Of a DNA stretch of 64,000 nt, positions 56,001-64,000 are shown piece after piece. Made by a program: the position numbers and the translations under genes. Below the pieces are notes generated by a model, which saw only the letters and a list, made by a program, of their open reading frames with translations, was not told the origin of the DNA and ran no database searches. The stretch spans positions 591,331-655,330 of the forward strand of contig JAEHOE010000065.1 in the NCBI GenBank assembly GCA_016858145.1, given 5' to 3'. Origin of the DNA: Edaphochlamys debaryana. Its lineage: Eukaryota > Chlorophyta > Chlorophyceae > Chlamydomonadales. Positions within the stretch are counted from its first letter, which is position 1. Each line of letters begins with the position of its first letter.

Positions 56001-59000
56001 GCGGGGACGCGGTGGGGAGAGAGCTGGGCGCTTTGGGAGAGGCGGGGGCAGGCCGGGGGTCGGGGCCGCGGACCCCGCCGCCGCGCAAAATTGACCCGCT
56101 CTACTCCCGCCCGTTCCGAGGCCGCCAACCCCCTTGCAAGCATCTATCAGATGTATTGAAGGGTTCAGAAGGCTTGGGAGGTGCGGGGACGCGGTGGGGA
56201 GAGAGCTGGGCGCTTTGGGAGAGGCGGGGGCAGGCCGGGGGTCGGGGCCGCGGACCCCGCCGCCGCGCAAAATTGACCCGCTCTACTCCCGCCCGTTCCG
56301 AGGCCGCCAACCCCCTTGCAAGCATCTATCAGATGTATTGAAGGGTTCAGAAGGCTTGGGAGGTGCGGGGACGCGGTGGGGAGAGAGCTGGGCGCTTTGG
56401 GAGAGGCGGGGGCAGGCCGGGGGTCGGGGCCGCGGACCCCGCCGCCGCGCAAAATTGACCCGCTCTACTCCCGCCCGTTCCGAGGCCGCCAACCCCCTTG
56501 CAAGCATCTATCAGATGTATTGAAGGGTTCAGAAGGCTTGGGAGGTGCGGGGACGCGGTGGGGAGAGAGCTGGGCGCTTTGGGAGAGGCGGGGGCAGGCC
56601 GGGGGTCGGGGCCGCGGACCCCGCCGCCGCGCAAAATTGACCCGCTCTACTCCCGCCCGTTCCGAGGCCGCCAACCCCCTTGCAAGCATCTATCAGATGT
56701 ATTGAAGGGTTCAGAAGGCTTGGGAGGTGCGGGGACGCGGTGGGGAGAGAGCTGGGCGCTTTGGGAGAGGCGGGGGCAGGCCGGGGGTCGGGGCCGCGGA
56801 CCCCGCCGCCGCGCAAAATTGACCCGCTCTACTCCCGCCCGTTCCGAGGCCGCCAACCCCCTTGCAAGCATCTATCAGATGTATTGAAGGGTTCAGAAGG
56901 CTTGGGAGGTGCGGGGACGCGGTGGGGAGAGAGCTGGGCGCTTTGGGAGAGGCGGGGGCAGGCCGGGGGTCGGGGCCGCGGACCCCGCCGCCGCGCAAAA
57001 TTGACCCGCTCTACTCCCGCCCGTTCCGAGGCCGCCAACCCCCTTGCAAGCATCTATCAGATGTATTGAAGGGTTCAGAAGGCTTGGGAGGTGCGGGGAC
57101 GCGGTGGGGAGAGAGCTGGGCGCTTTGGGAGAGGCGGGGGCAGGCCGGGGGTCGGGGCCGCGGACCCCGCCGCCGCGCAAAATTGACCCGCTCTACTCCC
57201 GCCCGTTCCGAGGCCGCCAACCCCCTTGCAAGCATCTATCAGATGTATTGAAGGGTTCAGAAGGCTTGGGAGGTGCGGGGACGCGGTGGGGAGAGAGCTG
57301 GGCGCTTTGGGAGAGGCGGGGGCAGGCCGGGGGTCGGGGCCGCGGACCCCGCCGCCGCGCAAAATTGACCCGCTCTACTCCCGCCCGTTCCGAGGCCGCC
57401 AACCCCCTTGCAAGCATCTATCAGATGTATTGAAGGGTTCAGAAGGCTTGGGAGGTGCGGGGACGCGGTGGGGAGAGAGCTGGGCGCTTTGGGAGAGGCG
57501 GGGGCAGGCCGGGGGTCGGGGCCGCGGACCCCGCCGCCGCGCAAAATTGACCCGCTCTACTCCCGCCCGTTCCGAGGCCGCCAACCCCCTTGCAAGCATC
57601 TATCAGATGTATTGAAGGGTTCAGAAGGCTTGGGAGGTGCGGGGACGCGGTGGGGAGAGAGCTGGGCGCTTTGGGAGAGGCGGGGGCAGGCCGGGGGTCG
57701 GGGCCGCGGACCCCGCCGCCGCGCAAAATTGACCCGCTCTACTCCCGCCCGTTCCGAGGCCGCCAACCCCCTTGCAAGCATCTATCAGATGTATTGAAGG
57801 GTTCAGAAGGCTTGGGAGGTGCGGGGACGCGGTGGGGAGAGAGCTGGGCGCTTTGGGAGAGGCGGGGGCAGGCCGGGGGTCGGGGCCGCGGACCCCGCCG
57901 CCGCGCAAAATTGACCCGCTCTACTCCCGCCCGTTCCGAGGCCGCCAACCCCCTTGCAAGCATCTATCAGATGTATTGAAGGGTTCAGAAGGCTTGGGAG
58001 GTGCGGGGACGCGGTGGGGAGAGAGCTGGGCGCTTTGGGAGAGGCGGGGGCAGGCCGGGGGTCGGGGCCGCGGACCCCGCCGCCGCGCAAAATTGACCCG
58101 CTCTACTCCCGCCCGTTCCGAGGCCGCCAACCCCCTTGCAAGCATCTATCAGATGTATTGAAGGGTTCAGAAGGCTTGGGAGGTGCGGGGACGCGGTGGG
58201 GAGAGAGCTGGGCGCTTTGGGAGAGGCGGGGGCAGGCCGGGGGTCGGGGCCGCGGACCCCGCCGCCGCGCAAAATTGACCCGCTCTACTCCCGCCCGTTC
58301 CGAGGCCGCCAACCCCCTTGCAAGCATCTATCAGATGTATTGAAGGGTTCAGAAGGCTTGGGAGGTGCGGGGACGCGGTGGGGAGAGAGCTGGGCGCTTT
58401 GGGAGAGGCGGGGGCAGGCCGGGGGTCGGGGCCGCGGACCCCGCCGCCGCGCAAAATTGACCCGCTCTACTCCCGCCCGTTCCGAGGCCGCCAACCCCCT
58501 TGCAAGCATCTATTAGATGTATTGAAGGGTTCAGAAGGCTTGGGAGGTGCGGGGACGCGGTGGGGAGAGAGCTGGGCGCTTTGGGAGAGGCGGGGGCAGG
58601 CCGGGGGTCGGGGCCGCGGACCCCGCCGCCGCGCAAAATTGACCCGCTCTACTCCCGCCCGTTCCGAGGCCGCCAACCCCCTTGCAAGCATCTATCAGAT
58701 GTATTGAAGGGTTCAGAAGGCTTGGGAGGTGCGGGGACGCGGTGGGGAGAGAGCTGGGCGCTTTGGGAGAGGCGGGGGCAGGCCGGGGGTCGGGGCCGCG
58801 GACCCCGCCGCCGCGCAAAATTGACCCGCTCTACTCCCGCCCGTTCCGAGGCCGCCAACCCCCTTGCAAGCATCTATCAGATGTATTGAAGGGTTCAGAA
58901 GGCTTGGGAGGTGCGGGGACGCGGTGGGGAGAGAGCTGGGCGCTTTGGGAGAGGCGGGGGCAGGCCGGGGGTCGGGGCCGCGGACCCCGCCGCCGCGCAA

Positions 59001-62000
59001 AATTGACCCGCTCTACTCCCGCCCGTTCCGAGGCCGCCAACCCCCTTGCAAGCATCTATCAGATGTATTGAAGGGTTCAGAAGGCTTGGGAGGTGCGGGG
59101 ACGCGGTGGGGAGAGAGCTGGGCGCTTTGGGAGAGGCGGGGGCAGGCCGGGGGTCGGGGCCGCGGACCCCGCCGCCGCGCAAAATTGACCCGCTCTACTC
59201 CCGCCCGTTCCGAGGCCGCCAACCCCCTTGCAAGCATCTATCAGATGTATTGAAGGGTTCAGAAGGCTTGGGAGGTGCGGGGACGCGGTGGGGAGAGAGC
59301 TGGGCGCTTTGGGAGAGGCGGGGGCAGGCCGGGGGTCGGGGCCGCGGACCCCGCCGCCGCGCAAAATTGACCCGCTCTACTCCCGCCCGTTCCGAGGCCG
59401 CCAACCCCCTTGCAAGCATCTATTAGATGTATTGAAGGGTTCAGAAGGCTTGGGAGGTGCGGGGACGCGGTGGGGAGAGAGCTGGGCGCTTTGGGAGAGG
59501 CGGGGGCAGGCCGGGGGTCGGGGCCGCGGACCCCGCCGCCGCGCAAAATTGACCCGCTCTACTCCCGCCCGTTCCGAGGCCGCCAACCCCTTGCAAGCAT
59601 CTATCAGATGTATTGAAGGGTTCAGAAGGCTTGGGAGGTGCGGGGACGCGGTGGGGAGAGAGCTGGGCGCTTTGGGAGAGGCGGGGGCAGGCCGGGGGTC
59701 GGGGCCGCGGACCCCGCCGCCGCGCAAAATTGACCCGCTCTACTCCCGCCCGTTCCGAGGCCGCCAACCCCCTTGCAAGCATCTATCAGATGTATTGAAG
59801 GGTTCAGAAGGCTTGGGAGGTGCGGGGGACGCGGTGGGGAGAGAGCTGGGCGCTTTGGGAGAGGCGGGGGCAGGCCGGGGGTCGGGGCCGCGGACCCCGC
59901 CGCCGCGCAAAATTGACCCGCTCTACTCCCGCCCGTTCCGAGGCCGCCAACCCCCTTGCAAGCATCTATCAGATGTATTGAAGGGTTCAGAAGGCTTGGG
60001 AGGTGCGGGGACGCGGTGGGGAGAGAGCTGGGCGCTTTGGGAGAGGCGGGGGCAGGCCGGGGGTCGGGGCCGCGGACCCCGCCGCCGCGCAAAATTGACC
60101 CGCTCTACTCCCGCCCGTTCCGAGGCCGCCAACCCCCTTGCAAGCATCTATTAGATGTATTGAAGGGTTCAGAAGGCTTGGGAGGTGCGGGGACGCGGTG
60201 GGGAGAGAGCTGGGCGCTTTGGGAGAGGCGGGGGCAGGCCGGGGGTCGGGGCCGCGGACCCCGCCGCCGCGCAAAATTGACCCGCTCTACTCCCGCCCGT
60301 TCCGAGGCCGCCAACCCCCTTGCAAGCATCTATTAGATGTATTGAAGGGTTCAGAAGGCTTGGGAGGTGCGGGGACGCGGTGGGGAGAGAGCTGGGCGCT
60401 TTGGGAGAGGCGGGGGCAGGCCGGGGGTCGGGGCCGCGGACCCCGCCGCCGCGCAAAATTGACCCGCTCTACTCCCGCCCGTTCCGAGGCCGCCAACCCC
60501 CTTGCAAGCATCTATTAGATGTATTGAAGGGTTCAGAAGGCTTGGGAGGTGCGGGGACGCGGTGGGGAGAGAGCTGGGCGCTTTGGGAGAGGCGGGGGCA
60601 GGCCGGGGGTCGGGGCCGCGGACCCCGCCGCCGCGCAAAATTGACCCGCTCTACTCCCGCCCGTTCCGAGGCCGCCAACCCCCTTGCAAGCATCTATTAG
60701 ATGTATTGAAGGGTTCAGAAGGCTTGGGAGGTGCGGGGACGCGGTGGGGGAGAGAGCTGGGCGCTTTGGGAGAGGCGGGGGCAGGCCGGGGGTCGGGGCC
60801 GCGGACCCCCGCCGCCGCGCAAAATTGACCCGCTCTACTCCCGCCCGTTCCGAGGCCGCCAACCCCCTTGCAAGCATCTATCAGATGTATTGAAGGGTTC
60901 AGAAGGCTTGGGAGGTGCGGGGACGCGGTGGGGAGAGAGCTGGGCGCTTTGGGAGAGGCGGGGGCAGGCCGGGGGTCGGGGCCGCGGACCCCGCCGCCGC
61001 GCAAAATTGACCCGCTCTACTCCCGCCCGTTCCGAGGCCGCCAACCCCCTTGCAAGCATCTATTAGATGTATTGAAGGGTTCAGAAGGCTTGGGAGGTGC
61101 GGGGACGCGGTGGGGAGAGAGCTGGGCGCTTTGGGAGAGGCGGGGGCAGGCCGGGGGTCGGGGCCGCGGACCCCGCCGCCGCGCAAAATTGACCCGCTCT
61201 ACTCCCGCCCGTTCCGAGGCCGCCAACCCCCTTGCAAGCATCTATTAGATGTATTGAAGGGTTCAGAAGGCTTGGGAGGTGCGGGGACGCGGTGGGGAGA
61301 GAGCTGGGCGCTTTGGGAGAGGCGGGGGCAGGCCGGGGGTCGGGGCCGCGGACCCCGCCGCCGCGCAAAATTGACCCGCTCTACTCCCGCCCGTTCCGAG
61401 GCCGCCAACCCCTTGCAAGCATCTATCAGATGTATTGAAGGGTTCAGAAGGCTTGGGAGGTGCGGGGACGCGGTGGGGAGAGAGCTGGGCGCTTTGGGAG
61501 AGGCGGGGGACAGGCCGGGGGGTCGGGGCCGCGGACCCCGCCGCCGCGCAAATTGACCCGCTCTACTCCCCGCCGTTCCGAGGCCGCCAACCCCCCTTGC
61601 AAGCATCATTAGATGTATTGAAGGGTCAGAAGGCTTGGGAGGTGCGGGGACGCGGGTGGGGAGAGAGCTGGGCGCTTTGGGACGAGGCGGGGGCAGGCCG
61701 GGGGGCGGGGCCGCGGACCCCGCCGCCCGCAAAATTGACCCGCTCTACTCCCGGCCCGTTCCCGAGGCCGCCAACCCCCTTGCAATGCAATTCTACTTGA
61801 TGTATTTGCAGGGTTCACGAAGGCTTGGTGAGGTGCGGGGACGCGGTGGGGAGAGGAGCTGGGCGCTTGGGAGAGGCGGGGGCAGAGCACGGGGGGTCGG
61901 GGACCGCGGACCCCGCCGCCGCGCCCAAAATTGACCCCCGCTCTACTCCCGCCCGTCCCGAGGCCGCCAACCCCCTTGCAAGCATTATTAGATGTATTGA

Positions 62001-64000
62001 AGGGTTCAGAAGGCTTGGGAGGTGCCTGGGGAGCGGTGGGGAGAGAGCTGGGCGCTTTGGGAGAGGCGGGGGCAGGCCGGGGGTCGGGGCCGCGACCCCG
62101 CCGCCGCGCCAAAATTGACCCGCTCTTACTCCCGCCCGTTCCGAGGCCGCCAACCCCTTGCAAGCATCTATAAGATGTATTGAAGGTTCAGAAGGCTTGG
62201 GAGGTGCGGGGACGCGGTGGGGAGAGAGCTGGGCGCTTTGGGAGAGGCGGGGGCAGGCCGGGGGTCGGGCCGCGGAACCCCGCCGCCGCGCAAAATTGAC
62301 CCGCTCTACTCCCGCCCCGTTCGAGGCCGCCAACCCCTTGCAGCATCTATTAGGTGTATTGAAGGGTTCGAAGGCTGGGAGGTGCTGGGACGCGGTTGGG
62401 GAAGAGAGCTGGGCGCTTTGGGAGAGGCGGGGGCAGGCCGGGGGTCGGGGCCGCGGACCCCGCCGCCGCGCAAAATTGACCCGCTCTACTCCCGCCCGTT
62501 CCGAGGCCGCCAACCCCCTTGCAAGCATCTATTACATGTATTGAAGGGTTCAGAAGGCTTGGGAGGTGCGGGGACGCGGTGGGGAGAGAGCTGGGCGCTT
62601 TGGGAGAGGCGGGGGCAGGCCGGGGGTCGGGGCCGCGGACCCCGCCGCCGCGCAAAATTGACCCGCTCTACTCCCGCCCGTTCCGAGGCCGCCAACCCCC
62701 TTGCAAGCATCTATTAGATGTATTGAAGGGTTCAGAAGGCTTGGGAGGTGCGGGGACGCGGTGGGGAGAGAGCTGGGCGCTTTGGGAGAGGCGGGGGCAG
62801 GCCGGGGGTCGGGGCCGCGGACCCCGCCGCCGCGCAAAATTGACCCGCTCTACTCCCGCCCGTTCCGAGGCCGCCAACCCCCTTGCAAGCATCTATTAGA
62901 TGTATTGAAGGGTTCAGAAGGCTTGGGAGGTGCGGGGACGCGGTGGGGAGAGAGCTGGGCGCTTTGGGAGAGGCGGGGGCAGGCCGGGGGTCGGGGCCGC
63001 GGACCCCGCCGCCGCGCAAAATTGACCCGCTCTACTCCCGCCCGTTCCGAGGCCGCCAACCCCCTTGCAAGCATCTATTAGATGTATTGAAGGGTTCAGA
63101 AGGCTTGGGAGGTGCGGGGACGCGGTGGGGAGAGAGCTGGGCGCTTTGGGAGAGGCGGGGGCAGGCCGGGGGTCGGGGCCGCGGACCCCGCCGCCGCGCA
63201 AAATTGACCCGCTCTACTCCCGCCCGTTCCGAGGCCGCCAACCCCCTTGCAAGCATCTATTAGATGTATTGAAGGGTTCAGAAGGCTTGGGAGGTGCGGG
63301 GACGCGGTGGGGAGAGAGCTGGGCGCTTTGGGAGAGGCGGGGGCAGGCCGGGGGTCGGGGCCGCGGACCCCGCCGCCGCGCAAAATTGACCCGCTCTACT
63401 CCCGCCCGTTCCGAGGCCGCCAACCCCCTTGCAAGCATCTATTAGATGTATTGAAGGGTTCAGAAGGCTTGGGAGGTGCGGGGACGCGGTGGGGAGAGAG
63501 CTGGGCGCTTTGGGAGAGGCGGGGGCAGGCCGGGGGTCGGGGCCGCGGACCCCGCCGCCGCGCAAAATTGACCCGCTCTACTCCCGCCCGTTCCGAGGCC
63601 GCCAACCCCCTTGCAAGCATCTATTACATGTATTGAAGGGTTCAGAAGGCTTGGGAGGTGCGGGGACGCGGTGGGGAGAGAGCTGGGCGCTTTGGGAGAG
63701 GCGGGGGCAGGCCGGGGGTCGGGGCCGCGGACCCCGCCGCCGCGCAAAATTGACCCGCTCTACTCCCGCCCGTTCCGAGGCCGCCAACCCCCTTGCAAGC
63801 ATCTATTAGATGTATTGAAGGGTTCAGAAGGCTTGGGAGGTGCGGGGACGCGGTGGGGAGAGAGCTGGGCGCTTTGGGAGAGGCGGGGGCAGGCCGGGGG
63901 TCGGGGCCCGCGGACCCCGCCGCCGCGCAAAATTGACCCGCTCTACTCCCGCCCGTTCCGAGGCCGCCAACCCCTTTCAAGCATCTATTACATGTATTGA
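50055..64000. repeat. 182-bp tandem satellite array, about 76 copies
   Basis: Head-to-tail units of 182 bp (some 183) fill the rest of the window and continue past its end. A unit runs CCGCGCAAAATTGACCCGC, TACTCCCGCCCGTTCCGAGG, TTGCAAGCATCTATCAG, TGTATTGAAGGGTTCAGAAG, GAGAGAGCTGGGCGC and GGCCGGGGGTCGGGG. Variants affect few sites: CAACATT or CAAAACT for CAAAATT; CTATTAG or CTACTAG for CTATCAG; AATCCCC for AACCCCC. The left part is the most varied, 54-59 kb is nearly uniform, and CTATTAG dominates from 60 kb. The array starts abruptly within a unit. Open frames seen in every phase are by-products of a stop-poor repeat. A nucleosome-sized unit suggests a centromeric or subtelomeric satellite, an inference. 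Confidence 0.97.
61507..62420. repeat. Indel-rich degenerate block of the satellite
   Basis: Five consecutive units carry many single-base insertions, deletions and substitutions (for example GCATCATTAGATG, TTGCAATGCAATTC, GGGTTCACGAAGG), while units on both sides are nearly perfect. It is either a divergent relic inside the array or unpolished sequence in a poorly covered segment. Confidence 0.8.

Noticed and set aside
50088..64000. Hundreds of open frames of 60-300 codons in the tandem array, on both strands
   Set aside because: They repeat with the 182-bp unit in all phases and exist because the unit is stop-poor; no splice or domain evidence.

Overview
This is a nuclear segment of a very GC-rich, intron-dense chlorophyte green alga. 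The evidence is (i) many short exons separated by introns that typically open GTGGGG and close with a long C tract and AG, (ii) a thylakoid STT7/STN7-type kinase, an RWP-RK protein and a selenoprotein H, and (iii) Ala/Gly/Pro-rich proteins. A Sphaeropleales-like chlorophycean fits the composition, but that placement is an inference. Six protein genes could be modelled. Each was built by reading exons and checking that splice phases close across every junction.

Layout. 1-5014: no convincing gene; two adjacent palindromes, two TTAGGGTT motifs, one copy of a dispersed repeat and a (CCCAGG)n microsatellite. 5015-9082 (-): secreted Cys-rich protein, 11 exons. 10047-13982 (+): START/SRPBCC (COQ10-like) protein, 9 exons. 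15773-24881 (+): STT7/STN7-like LHCII state-transition kinase, 19 exons. 24882-29359: long region with no supported gene. 29360-35168 (+): RWP-RK domain protein with an extremely glycine-rich tail, 5 exons. 37640-38642 (-): selenoprotein H with an in-frame TGA selenocysteine codon, 4 exons. 38821-47872 (+): about 1,910-residue F-box-like/leucine-rich-repeat protein, 14 exons, head-to-head with SelH. 47873-50054: unassigned. 50055-64000: about 76 tandem copies of a 182-bp satellite running off the window edge.

The genes do not form a pathway. Two are regulatory: a chloroplast redox-controlled kinase and a putative transcription factor. One is a redox selenoprotein. The most unusual recurring feature is structural. 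In at least five introns the 3' end of the upstream exon plus its AG|GT donor is copied again inside the intron. In one case (kinase exon 10) the original donor is destroyed by a G run and the in-frame downstream copy can take its place. The SRPBCC gene has the mirror case, a duplicated acceptor plus exon start. The satellite array is nucleosome-sized, shows private variants shared at integer multiples of the unit, and contains one indel-ridden block.
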